A stretch of DNA of 28,709 bases from a virus: positions 1 to 28,709 of IMG/VR virus record IMGVR_UViG_3300024343_000087. One strand, 5' to 3'. Shown here in pieces: positions 1 through 5,350 of this stretch; position 1 is the first letter of the stretch, and each line of letters starts with the position of its first letter. The notes under the pieces were generated by a model. The model saw only the letters and a program-made list of their open reading frames with translations, was not told where the DNA came from and ran no database searches. The position numbers were made by a program, and so were the translations under genes.

Positions 1-227
1 TGAACGACACTATCAAAGAATTAACTGTTACAAAATCACTCAAACTTCTGTGCGATGGTTTCAAGAATGACTTTGCCCAATATGTGTTTGCCGAAATTCA
101 AAATACGGATCTGTTTGAACAAATTGCAAGTGAGTTTGTGATGGAAAACATTCCTGTGGTTGATGAGGAAACCCAGATGGAACTTTCGGGAATGCTGTTG
201 GAATCTCTGGACATTGTTGCACGATGA
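1..227 (+). CDS. Small hypothetical protein; start codon cut by window edge
   Basis: The frame is open from the first base and stops at TGA 225-227. The window begins with TG followed by in-frame AACGAC, so the start codon probably lies one base upstream, giving a 75-residue protein beginning (M)NDTIKELTVTKSL. It is acidic and probably helical (QYVFAEIQNTDLFEQIASEF), with no signal peptide or membrane segment. I do not recognise the family. The stop overlaps the next start (ATGA at 224-227), so the two genes are likely translationally coupled. Confidence 0.75.
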   Translation, partial: NDTIKELTVTKSLKLLCDGFKNDFAQYVFAEIQNTDLFEQIASEFVMENIPVVDEETQMELSGMLLESLDIVAR

Positions 228-409
228 CTGAAGAACAAATCCTACAACTTGCCGAAAAGTTCAAATTCTGTCTTCGTGATGAAGATTGCATTAGGGATTG
301 GAAAATAACTCCCTCTCTTATACTTGAATTTGCCCGAGCAATGTATGATAATGGATACGATGAAGGTTACTCAAATTGTTCTCTTGATATGGGAGATGAA
401 AATGTATGA
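224..409 (+). CDS. Small acidic hypothetical protein (61 aa)
   Basis: It begins MTEEQILQLAEKFKFCLRD and overlaps the preceding gene by four bases (ATGA). The sequence looks helical and acidic, with a tyrosine/glycine-rich stretch (MYDNGYDEGYSNC) near the C-terminus. Its stop lies one base from the 3' end of the convergent HNH gene, so the homing-endonuclease gene abuts this ORF directly. The function is unknown; it resembles the short early-region proteins of cyanomyoviruses. Confidence 0.75.
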   Translation: MTEEQILQLAEKFKFCLRDEDCIRDWKITPSLILEFARAMYDNGYDEGYSNCSLDMGDENV

Positions 410-410
410 C

Positions 411-905
411 TTACTCTAACCTCTTGCAAGTATAACCTCTATGTTGTCTATGAATACCTTTACCAACTAAACACATTTTGTTTGGTAGTAAGTTATTCTC
501 TCTACAAAACTTTTTGAGATTTGATACTTCTAAAGTTTCTCCATTTGGTGTAGTTACAATCCATTTTTGTTCTGCGATTGTTCTACCTTCACTCTTAAAC
601 TTTTCTCTTTGAGATTTGTTGCCTTTTATTCCATTCTCTTTAACTTTATTTGGATTTTTTTCTCTCCACTTTCTTCCACCCTCCTGGATAACATCCTTAA
701 ATGCTTTATTTCTTGCCCTCCTAAACTCTGGATTTTTAACATCACCTAAAATCATTTTATAAGCACAGAAATCTTTATAATCTCCCCACAACTTCCATTC
801 ACAAAAATGAAACATAGCGTGTTGAGTTGGTGTTATCTCTACAAGATTTGATGGGTCATCAGTTCCACCTCTATGCTTGGGAATGATGTGATGTTTATGT
901 TTCAT
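411..905 (-). CDS. HNH homing endonuclease (free-standing)
   Basis: The 164-aa protein starts MKHKHHIIPKHRGGTDDPSN. Residues 5-33 form an HNH nuclease motif: paired His5-His6, an IIPKHRGGTDD turn, Asn20 in NLVEIT, and His29 in TQHAMFH. The middle (about 65-112) is very basic. The C-terminal 50 residues (VTTPNGETLEVSNLKKFCRE, then a GKGIHRQHRGY segment) resemble the NUMOD/IENR-type DNA-binding repeats of phage homing enzymes. Enzymes of this kind cut a specific site in related genomes and spread their own gene. It is the only confident minus-strand gene in the window and sits between two small plus-strand genes, with no intron evident. A CTAAATA late-type box lies 23 bp upstream of its ATG. 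The HNH call is firm; the C-terminal assignment is tentative. Confidence 0.88.
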   Translation of the reverse strand: MKHKHHIIPKHRGGTDDPSNLVEITPTQHAMFHFCEWKLWGDYKDFCAYKMILGDVKNPEFRRARNKAFKDVIQEGGRKWREKNPNKVKENGIKGNKSQREKFKSEGRTIAEQKWIVTTPNGETLEVSNLKKFCRENNLLPNKMCLVGKGIHRQHRGYTCKRLE

Positions 906-927
906 CTTTAACCAAAGTTACCAGTAT

Positions 928-934
928 TATTTAG
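928..934 (-). promoter_or_regulatory. Late-type promoter box for the HNH gene
   Basis: On the minus strand this reads CTAAATA, with AATAC following, about 23 bp upstream of the HNH start codon. It matches the core of T4-type late promoters (TATAAATA), recognised by the phage late sigma factor gp55. The spacing would give a leader of roughly 15 nt. It points away from the surrounding early genes. Assigned by motif only. Confidence 0.5.
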
Positions 935-1052
935 TACAATGACACTTGATTTTGCAACCTCCAATCTATCAAAAATAAAACCAAAGTTCAGGACTTCAGG
1001 TAACATTTCACAACCACGAAGAAAGGCAGGTTCTACATTGAATGAGATTGGA

Positions 1053-1202
1053 ATGAGCACCAAAGAAACAATTAAATGCGCAACACAAGATGAGTATTTG
1101 ATTCGACTGTATCATGCTTTTGATAACACTACCGACTCTAAACTTCGTCAGTTCATTTATACAGAGATTCGCAAAATCCACGTCCAAAGAGGAACTTGGT
1201 AA
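1053..1202 (+). CDS. Small hypothetical protein (49 aa; longer start at 939 possible)
   Basis: The ORF is open from ATG 939, but I prefer ATG 1053 (MSTKETIKCATQDEYLIRLY). The upstream part (MTLDFATSNLSKIKPKFRTS) is basic, unlike its neighbours, and lies in the segment next to the homing-endonuclease cassette. The preferred product is helical and ends RKIHVQRGTW. Unlike most single genes here it lacks the 37-bp repeat upstream, possibly because the HNH gene inserted there. Function unknown. Confidence 0.6.
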   Translation: MSTKETIKCATQDEYLIRLYHAFDNTTDSKLRQFIYTEIRKIHVQRGTW

Positions 1203-1208
1203 CAGGAA

Positions 1209-1245
1209 ATTAAAGTTACTCACCTCCAAAGTGTCCTAGTAGTAT
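1209..1245 (+). promoter_or_regulatory. 37-bp early promoter/leader repeat, copy 1
   Basis: This is a consensus copy. It starts ATTAAAGTTACTC, carries the imperfect dyad CACCT-CCA-AAGTG, and ends CCTAGTAGTAT. The last six bases (TAGTAT) resemble a sigma-70 -10 box; no convincing -35 is visible. The ATG formed at 1244 is the start of the following ORF. Ten almost identical copies precede genes or operons in this window. Confidence 0.8.
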
Positions 1246-1492
1246 GACCAACACTACCGACCGCAAGTTTCACAACATCTCCCTTGAAGATCGTGAAATG
1301 TTTGCCTACAACGCCGCTTATGAGCGTCGTCAACAACAACTCGCTGCAGTTGCACCCGAACTGCGTATCAAATACTGCTTCGAGTTCCTGAAAGGTTACG
1401 TTGCTGAAGGTGACTCTGAAATGGCAAAGCGTTGCTATGATGGTATCGCTAAGTACAGCGAAGTTCTTGACACTTCTGAGGCACACTTCTGA
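1244..1492 (+). CDS. Small hypothetical protein (82 aa)
   Basis: It begins MTNTTDRKFHNISLEDREMF and then AYNAAYERRQQQLAAVAPEL. The protein is helical, with a positively charged first half and no membrane segment. The ATG lies inside repeat copy 1; the next in-frame ATG is at 1298 (MFAYNAAYERR). The coherent sequence before that Met favours 1244, making this the best case for the repeat's ATG being a real start. The stop overlaps the next ATG (TGATG), so it heads a four-gene operon (1244-2014). Function unknown. Confidence 0.75.
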   Translation: MTNTTDRKFHNISLEDREMFAYNAAYERRQQQLAAVAPELRIKYCFEFLKGYVAEGDSEMAKRCYDGIAKYSEVLDTSEAHF

Positions 1493-1659
1493 TGAAAACC
1501 TATCGTATGCTGATTGAGTATTGGGTTCCTGATGAAGATGAGAATCTCTATGAGGAAAAGATTATCCAATCTCGTTCATCTTGTGGTAAAATCGCTGACG
1601 ATTATCTAGCACAAGACCGCACAAATCTTATCCGTTCCGTTGAAGTTACCCCTGTTTGA
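1492..1659 (+). CDS. Small hypothetical protein (55 aa)
   Basis: It starts MKTYRMLIEYWVPDEDENLY and ends LIRSVEVTPV. The ATG overlaps the preceding TGA by one base, as expected for translational coupling. The composition suggests a small beta-alpha fold: a beta strand (TYRMLIEYWV), an acidic linker, a helix (GKIADDYLAQ) and a final strand. The family is not recognised; it resembles the short conserved early proteins of cyanomyoviruses. Confidence 0.72.
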   Translation: MKTYRMLIEYWVPDEDENLYEEKIIQSRSSCGKIADDYLAQDRTNLIRSVEVTPV

Positions 1660-1661
1660 TT

Positions 1662-1820
1662 ATGATTAACCGAACTGAACTTGAGTTCTTTTTGAATGAG
1701 AGGTGTCGTGAAGATACTGACCTTCTCGCTACAGCTATCAGCGAATATGTTTGGGGTTTAGATACAACCAAACTCGCTGAACTTGAGGACTTTCTTGCTA
1801 ACAACTTTGGAGACGATTGA
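1662..1820 (+). CDS. Small acidic hypothetical protein (52 aa)
   Basis: It starts MINRTELEFFLNERCREDTD and ends LAELEDFLANNFGDD. It lies two bases after the previous stop, and its TGA overlaps the next ATG (TGATGA at 1818-1823). The product is acidic, entirely helical in appearance, with no known motif. The tight spacing on both sides supports it as a real gene in the 1244-2014 operon. Confidence 0.7.
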   Translation: MINRTELEFFLNERCREDTDLLATAISEYVWGLDTTKLAELEDFLANNFGDD

Positions 1821-2014
1821 TGACTGACGGTTACACTTTCAATCGCGTTAAGTTCACCAAAGATGAGGAAACTTGCATACTGCGTTTGTTATATCAAGCA
1901 CGAGATTGTGAGCACTCTGGTATTGATGAAGAATGGAAACCATTGTGTAATGATCTAATCACCAAATACTACAATTCTAACATCAAAGAAGCACAAGACT
2001 GGCAAACCCTCTGA
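1820..2014 (+). CDS. Small hypothetical protein (64 aa)
   Basis: The start is ATG 1820, overlapping the preceding stop; an in-frame TTG at 1817 is a less likely start. The protein begins MTDGYTFNRVKFTKDEETCI and continues with a helical region (LRLLYQARDCEHSGIDEEW, then LCNDLITKYYN). No catalytic motif is apparent. It is the last gene of the operon that begins at repeat copy 1, and is followed by a 137-bp gap containing a 12-bp inverted repeat. Confidence 0.75.
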   Translation: MTDGYTFNRVKFTKDEETCILRLLYQARDCEHSGIDEEWKPLCNDLITKYYNSNIKEAQDWQTL

Positions 2015-2076
2015 ATCTCGTCTGAGACTCGCTGAGAACCCAGTCCACCACTCAAGCAAAAACCTGATTTTTCTGC

Positions 2077-2121
2077 AATTTCACTGCACACGGGTCAAAG
2101 GTCATCCACTGCAGTGAAATT
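2077..2121. repeat. 12-bp perfect inverted repeat
   Basis: The arms are AATTTCACTGCA (2077-2088) and TGCAGTGAAATT (2110-2121), separated by 21 bases that contain GGTCAAAGGTCA, a short direct repeat. A T6 run begins about nine bases after the right arm. It could act as an imperfect terminator for the operon ending at 2014 or as an operator for the gene at 2152. The wide loop and displaced T-run make a standard intrinsic terminator doubtful. Confidence 0.55.
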
Positions 2122-2151
2122 ACCGATTTTTTCCAAAGTACAAACAAACCT

Positions 2152-2295
2152 ATGAAGTACATCGTTGAACTCTACGTTGGTGGCAAAGTCTTTAAGGAGG
2201 AAGTGTATGCTAACTCCCCCAAAGATGCACGCGAGACAGCAACAGCAAGAAATCCTACAGCAAAGGTAGTAGGAGTGAACGTAACTTTCAAGTAA
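2152..2295 (+). CDS. Conserved small protein (47 aa)
   Basis: It starts MKYIVELYVGGKVFKEEVYA and ends RNPTAKVVGVNVTFK. The pattern is a beta hairpin (KYIVELYVGGKVFKEEV), a helix (SPKDARETATARNP) and a final strand (KVVGVNVTF). I recall similar short proteins in cyanomyoviruses, function unknown. The stop codon TAA (2293-2295) ends on the first base of repeat copy 2. This gene has no 37-bp repeat of its own; the inverted repeat at 2077-2121 lies upstream. Confidence 0.75.
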   Translation: MKYIVELYVGGKVFKEEVYANSPKDARETATARNPTAKVVGVNVTFK

Positions 2296-2331
2296 TTAAA
2301 GTTACTCACCTCTAAAGTGTCCTAGTAGTAT
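2295..2331 (+). promoter_or_regulatory. 37-bp early promoter/leader repeat, copy 2
   Basis: It is identical to the consensus except at position 19 of the element (C to T), in the centre of the CACCT/AAGTG dyad. It ends TAGTAT at 2326-2331. The ATG formed at 2330 is in frame with the gene ATG at 2348, 18 bases downstream. Confidence 0.8.
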
Positions 2332-2347
2332 GACCACACTTCAAACC

Positions 2348-2596
2348 ATGATTGAGTTTCCCACTCTTCAGTCTAAAGATGGCACAATGCTGGTAGGTTT
2401 CTATCCTATTGAAGATTGTTCCAACTATACTCTCAAGGTTCTATCTTGGAAGGGTATTGATACCATCTCTCAAAAGTGTATCACCAAGAAAGATGCAATC
2501 CGCGAGATCAATGAGCGTCTTGCAATGGATTATCTTATCACTGGTGATAACATTAACCTGGTGCAAGAATACAACTTTATGGCAGGTGCAGTTTGA
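2348..2596 (+). CDS. Small hypothetical protein (82 aa; or from 2330, 88 aa)
   Basis: The preferred product begins MIEFPTLQSKDGTMLVGFYP. An in-frame ATG at 2330, inside the repeat, would add MTTLQT. The body looks like a small alpha/beta protein (TLKVLSWKG strand, TKKDAIREINERLAMDYL helix) without catalytic motifs. The TGA overlaps the next ATG (TGATG at 2594-2598). It is the first gene of the operon 2348-3027, driven by repeat copy 2. Function unknown. Confidence 0.75.
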   Translation: MIEFPTLQSKDGTMLVGFYPIEDCSNYTLKVLSWKGIDTISQKCITKKDAIREINERLAMDYLITGDNINLVQEYNFMAGAV

Positions 2597-2775
2597 TGTT
2601 TGTCTACGGAGTTTATGCCCGTCTTGATGAATACGAACCTGATGAACTTTATGGTTTGTATGCTAACGAAGAAGACGCATATCGTCGTGCAGAAGAGATG
2701 AAACAAGAATACAACGAAGAGTATAAAGACTCTCAGTATTGCGACGTTCAAGTTCACCAACTCAAGGTTCAGTAA
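2596..2775 (+). CDS. Small acidic hypothetical protein (59 aa)
   Basis: The start is ATG 2596, overlapping the preceding TGA (an in-frame TTG at 2593 is less likely). The sequence MFVYGVYARLDEYEPDELYG is followed by a strongly charged helix (NEEDAYRRAEEMKQEYNEEY) and a final strand (CDVQVHQLKV). It is tyrosine- and glutamate-rich. Similar beta-alpha-beta mini-proteins recur in this region. Function unknown. Confidence 0.73.
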   Translation: MFVYGVYARLDEYEPDELYGLYANEEDAYRRAEEMKQEYNEEYKDSQYCDVQVHQLKVQ

Positions 2776-2808
2776 CTAATGATTTCTCTTCCTAATCCTA
2801 CAAACAAA

Positions 2809-3027
2809 ATGACACTTACTCAAGACCAACTTTACAAACTCACTCTCATGTATGCCGAGCGAGTTGTTGATAACATGGACATGCGCGATTTGTGTGCATT
2901 GGCTATCGACACGATTGTTGACAACATGAATGACTATAAAGAGTCCGAATTGATGGAAGAATTGTCGCACTATTATGATGATGATGAACTGCAAGAATTG
3001 GTAGAAAGTGTAACACAAGAGAGTTGA
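2809..3027 (+). CDS. Conserved small acidic protein (72 aa; or from 2779, 82 aa)
   Basis: Two in-frame ATGs are possible. I prefer 2809, giving MTLTQDQLYKLTLMYAERVV, because the ten residues from 2779 (MISLPNPTNK) look like leader sequence and the MTLTQDQL start resembles cyanophage relatives I remember. The protein is helical and very acidic (MDMRDLCALAIDTIVDNMND, then SHYYDDDELQELVESV). Function unknown. It is the last gene before repeat copy 3. Confidence 0.75.
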   Translation: MTLTQDQLYKLTLMYAERVVDNMDMRDLCALAIDTIVDNMNDYKESELMEELSHYYDDDELQELVESVTQES

Positions 3028-3064
3028 ATTAAAGTTACTCACCTCCAAAGTGTCCTAGTAGTAT
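3028..3064 (+). promoter_or_regulatory. 37-bp early promoter/leader repeat, copy 3
   Basis: A consensus copy. Here the ATG at 3063 is not in frame with the downstream gene: it opens a seven-codon ORF (MSTNHNA, stop at 3084-3086) that overlaps the ATG at 3079. This is one of two copies where the repeat's ATG is out of phase. Confidence 0.8.
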
Positions 3065-3078
3065 GAGCACTAACCACA

Positions 3079-3711
3079 ATGCCTAAACTAACAACAAACG
3101 AAGTATTTGCCAAACTCAAAGTAACTGATTTCAGTGTATTTGAGAAACCTGGTAAAAACAAAGGTGCTCGTGGGCAACTGTTAGAAACTGCCCTGGGAGT
3201 TCCTAACTCTTCCGACCTTCAAGATTTGGAGGATGGAGAGATTAAGACTTTCACTGTTGGTGAATCTATTGCTGCCACACAGTTGAAGCATTGTCTATCT
3301 GAAATCATCGAAGATGCAGTGTCGTTTGATGATAGTAAGGTTGGGCAGAAACTGAAGCAAACTCTCTACGTTGGTTTCACCCGTGAAAACGATTATGTGG
3401 GTTGTGAGATTCTGAATGAGGAAACTCATCCCAAACATTATCAAGAATTGCGTGAGGATTATGAGTTCATTTGTGAGCAGATTCGCACTGCGTTTGAGCG
3501 TGGTGTTGAACTTGACCAACTAGGATTTGTGAATCGTAAGGGTGAACCTTCACACACAATTACAGGTCCAAATGGATTGTTGCAGATTCGCACGAAAGCA
3601 TCTAAAACCAAGCGCAACGATTATACACCTTTGACCTTTACAGATGTGACTTTCAATAACAAAGGAATGGCGTTCTATTTGTGTGGTTCATTCGGTCGCA
3701 ATCTGTTCTGA
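3079..3711 (+). CDS. Probable MutH/Sau3AI-like endonuclease
   Basis: The 210-aa protein begins MPKLTTNEVFAKLKVTDFSV. Residues 26-58 carry a pattern typical of the MutH/Sau3AI branch of the PD-(D/E)XK nucleases: GARGQLLETALG (Glu36), an acidic stretch SSDLQDLEDG (Asp46 or Asp49), then GEIKTFTV with the Glu54-x-Lys56 pair. MutH has the equivalent Glu...Asp...Glu-x-Lys metal-binding set and nicks or cuts at GATC. About 210 residues fits the MutH length. The C-terminal half (ITGPNGLLQIRTKASKTKRN, then a FTDVTFNNKGMAFYLCG ending) would supply DNA contacts. No MutS, MutL or methylase gene is nearby, so a role in host-DNA degradation or exclusion is more likely than mismatch repair. The family call is from motif and length only. 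Confidence 0.6.
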   Translation: MPKLTTNEVFAKLKVTDFSVFEKPGKNKGARGQLLETALGVPNSSDLQDLEDGEIKTFTVGESIAATQLKHCLSEIIEDAVSFDDSKVGQKLKQTLYVGFTRENDYVGCEILNEETHPKHYQELREDYEFICEQIRTAFERGVELDQLGFVNRKGEPSHTITGPNGLLQIRTKASKTKRNDYTPLTFTDVTFNNKGMAFYLCGSFGRNLF

Positions 3712-3748
3712 ATTAAAGTTACTCACCTCCAAAGTGTCCTAGTAGTAT
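3712..3748 (+). promoter_or_regulatory. 37-bp early promoter/leader repeat, copy 4
   Basis: An exact consensus copy, beginning one base after the MutH-like gene's stop codon. The ATG at 3747 is in frame with ATG 3771, 24 bases downstream. The leader (CCAACACACAAACC) is almost the same as at copies 8 and 9. Confidence 0.8.
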
Positions 3749-3770
3749 GACCAACACACAAACCACCAAG

Positions 3771-3989
3771 ATGACTGCTTCCATCAAAAAGCAACAGCAA
3801 ATTAAAGAAATTGTAGGTGAGATTGGTGAATTGTTTGGGCAATTGATTGGTAGTCTAATTGCCACCACAATCATCTCGGGTATTTTGTATGCAATTCTTC
3901 ACTTTCTGATTGGTGCAAGCATCACTTATCTGCAGGTGTTTGGTGCACTTCTGGTTCTTGATTTTATCAAAAACTTTCTCAAAAAGTAA
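3771..3989 (+). CDS. Small membrane protein (72 aa; or from 3747, 80 aa)
   Basis: It begins MTASIKKQQQIKEIVGEIGE. A basic/amphipathic N-terminal segment is followed by hydrophobic stretches at about residues 21-43 (QLIGSLIATTIISGILYAIL) and 45-64 (IGASITYLQVFGALLVLDF), then a basic tail (IKNFLKK). Two transmembrane helices with a short loop are likely, with the basic ends in the cytoplasm. The size and charge layout could suit a small membrane-perturbing or holin-like protein, but nothing specific supports that and there is no endolysin nearby. The in-frame ATG at 3747 would add MTNTQTTK. Confidence 0.75.
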   Translation: MTASIKKQQQIKEIVGEIGELFGQLIGSLIATTIISGILYAILHFLIGASITYLQVFGALLVLDFIKNFLKK

Positions 3990-4012
3990 TTAAGTTCCGA
4001 TTCTAGTAGTAT
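3989..4012 (+). promoter_or_regulatory. Shortened copy of the 37-bp repeat, copy 5
   Basis: ATTAAG is followed by TTCCGATTC and then TAGTAGTAT, so both ends of the repeat are kept but about 13 internal bases, including the CACCT-N3-AAGTG dyad, are missing. The triplet at the ATG position is ATT. It still lies 17 bases upstream of a gene start (4029) and keeps the multiple-of-three distance (18) from that triplet to the ATG. It may be a decayed promoter or one lacking the dyad-dependent control. Confidence 0.6.
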
Positions 4013-4028
4013 TACCCCTGACTTGAAG

Positions 4029-4367
4029 ATGCTTTACACTTCTGGCACGAAACAAAAGAAACAACTTGCATCTCAAGTCTTTGACTGGTTTGCATCACAA
4101 ACTGATTTGGCGAATGTGAATGTTGAAGTATTCCACACAAATCTAGTTAATGATGGTGTATTTGGTTGGTGTGAACAATCAGACGATGATGAGTTTCTGA
4201 TTTCAATTCACAACAACTTGAGCGTGTCTGATTATATTATCACCCTGCTACATGAGTTGGTTCATGTTACACAAACTCTTCGTGGGATGTTTGATGACGA
4301 AGAGCGTGAGCAAGAGGCACACGAACTAGAGCACACACTATTTGTTAAGTATTGTCTGGGCAATTAA
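4029..4367 (+). CDS. HEXXH metallopeptidase-like protein
   Basis: The 112-aa protein begins MLYTSGTKQKKQLASQVFDW; an in-frame TTG at 4023 is an inferior start. Near residues 74-79 lies IITLLHELVHVTQ, an HEXXH zinc-binding site (HELVH) in a helix, followed about 20 residues on by EREQEAHELEH, which could supply the third zinc ligand (Glu or His). This is the arrangement of short SprT-like or ImmA/IrrE-like minimal metallopeptidases. Expression as an early gene suggests a host-directed target, which is inference. The motif is clear; the family and activity are not established. The stop (TAA) is inside repeat copy 6. Confidence 0.68.
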   Translation: MLYTSGTKQKKQLASQVFDWFASQTDLANVNVEVFHTNLVNDGVFGWCEQSDDDEFLISIHNNLSVSDYIITLLHELVHVTQTLRGMFDDEEREQEAHELEHTLFVKYCLGN

Positions 4368-4399
4368 AGTTACTCACCTCCAAAGTGTCCCAGTAGTAT
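4363..4399 (+). promoter_or_regulatory. 37-bp early promoter/leader repeat, copy 6
   Basis: It differs from the consensus only at position 29 (CCCAGTAGTAT in place of CCTAGTAGTAT), the single substitution among ten full copies that is not at positions 18-19. It overlaps the stop codon of the metallopeptidase-like gene. The ATG at 4398 is in frame with ATG 4425. Confidence 0.8.
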
Positions 4400-4424
4400 G
4401 AGCACCACTGAAACCACAAAAACA

Positions 4425-4622
4425 ATGAACTATTACAAAGTAACTGAAATCGAGTTCGATTTCGACTATGAAGATCTCACTCAAGAAGAGAAAGATGAGA
4501 TTGTAAGTGAAACTAAATCCTGTCTGTGGGATTCACCTGATGGAGAGGAATCTCTTGCAGATGTTATCACTAACAACACTGGTTGGTGTATTAAATCTCT
4601 TGCATACAATGTCATCAATTGA
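4425..4622 (+). CDS. Conserved small acidic protein (65 aa; or from 4398, 74 aa)
   Basis: It begins MNYYKVTEIEFDFDYEDLTQ and ends NTGWCIKSLAYNV. The N-terminal strand with TEIEFDFD, an acidic helix and a C-terminal strand with GWCIKSL match a small protein family I remember from cyanomyoviruses, whose members start at this Met. That favours 4425. The ATG at 4398 inside the repeat is in frame and would add MSTTETTKT. Function unknown. Confidence 0.78.
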   Translation: MNYYKVTEIEFDFDYEDLTQEEKDEIVSETKSCLWDSPDGEESLADVITNNTGWCIKSLAYNVIN

Positions 4623-4677
4623 TTAGTTTTTCACTGCTCGCATCTGTCCTACTTCGTTATCACTTTCACCACTGATT

Positions 4678-4827
4678 ATGCTTGAGATTCTGTTAGCATC
4701 CACAATCATCGGAGCAACTGAAATCGCACCGAATGTGTTGCAAATTGACTATCTAACTCCAACACAGCAAATTGTAACTGTTCTGGACAATGTTGAACTT
4801 CAAGGTGGAGAAATTGACCATGATTGA
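4678..4827 (+). CDS. Small protein with hydrophobic N-terminus (49 aa)
   Basis: It starts MLEILLASTIIGATEIAPNV and ends NVELQGGEIDHD. The first 15 residues are hydrophobic and could be a membrane anchor or signal-like segment, although no basic residues precede it. The rest is polar and acidic (QIDYLTPTQQIVTVLDNVE). It overlaps the next gene by eight bases, which supports both being real. No 37-bp repeat precedes it; it may be cotranscribed with the gene at 4425. Confidence 0.62.
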   Translation: MLEILLASTIIGATEIAPNVLQIDYLTPTQQIVTVLDNVELQGGEIDHD

Positions 4828-4960
4828 AACTGAGTTCTATATTCTTTCCCAGGAACAATACCAAGAAAATCTACAGTTTGCAAATGAACTTGGTGTTAGT
4901 ATTGATTACTTTCTTCTAGAGTTTTGTGAAATCGAAGGACCATATGTAACGTCCAATTAA
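4820..4960 (+). CDS. Small acidic hypothetical protein (46 aa)
   Basis: It begins MIETEFYILSQEQYQENLQF and ends EFCEIEGPYVTSN. The sequence looks helical, with a YEN/FANELGVSIDYF segment resembling a short helix-turn-helix, but it is too short to call. The start overlaps the previous stop, and the TAA lies inside repeat copy 7. Function unknown. Confidence 0.65.
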   Translation: MIETEFYILSQEQYQENLQFANELGVSIDYFLLEFCEIEGPYVTSN

Positions 4961-4992
4961 AGTTACTCACCTCGAAAGTGTCCTAGTAGTAT
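4956..4992 (+). promoter_or_regulatory. 37-bp early promoter/leader repeat, copy 7
   Basis: Consensus except position 19 (C to G) at the centre of the dyad. It overlaps the preceding stop codon. The ATG at 4991 is in frame with ATG 5015, 24 bases downstream. Confidence 0.8.
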
Positions 4993-5014
4993 GACCAAGA
5001 CTGAAACCCCCAAA

Positions 5015-5350
5015 ATGACTGCTCACTTCGCAAATCTCTTCGCTCAGAATACTGATCTCACTGCCGAGTTTGTGACTGATTTCACCCGTACTTTCAAGTC
5101 TTCCATCTTTGACAAGTACACCCGAAATGACGGGAAAGTGTATATCAAGCACAGTGTAGATCGTAACACAAAAGGTGATGTATTCTCTGTCGAAGCAATG
5201 ATTTATGAATACAAAGGTTGCTGGTGTGGTAATCAGAAATCCTTCGGTAGTTTCAATAACTTTGCTGATGCAATCTCCTGTGCTCGCAATGTCAAACTGT
5301 CTGAGGATAGCATCAGTGAGAATGATGCACTTTCTCTGATGCGTAACTGA
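5015..5350 (+). CDS. Hypothetical protein (111 aa; or from 4991, 119 aa)
   Basis: It begins MTAHFANLFAQNTDLTAEFV. The N-terminal third is helical; the middle alternates beta-like segments with charged turns (GKVYIKHSVDRNTKGDVFSV, then MIYEYKGCWCGNQKSF); the end is a helix (NFADAISCARNV). The CWCG pair of cysteines is the only possible metal or disulfide motif. No family is recognised. The in-frame ATG at 4991 in the repeat would add MTKTETPK. It is followed by degenerate repeat copy 8. Confidence 0.75.
   Translation: MTAHFANLFAQNTDLTAEFVTDFTRTFKSSIFDKYTRNDGKVYIKHSVDRNTKGDVFSVEAMIYEYKGCWCGNQKSFGSFNNFADAISCARNVKLSEDSISENDALSLMRN

Noticed and set aside
906-945. A decayed copy of the 37-bp repeat before the gene at 1053 (AAAGTTACC, then TTTAGTACAATGAC).
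   Set aside because: The similarity is weak, and the same bases are better explained as the minus-strand CTAAATA promoter of the HNH gene.
1221-1227. CACCTCC in the 37-bp repeat is identical to the end of 16S rRNA (anti-Shine-Dalgarno), suggesting a ribosome-binding-site decoy.
   Set aside because: The final CC is the part that varies between copies (CT, CG, TC, TG), so the anti-SD identity is not conserved, and the sequence is probably upstream of the transcription start.
3771-3989. Calling the two-helix membrane protein a holin.
   Set aside because: The topology fits but there is no endolysin nearby, and its placement under an early-type cassette argues against a lysis role.
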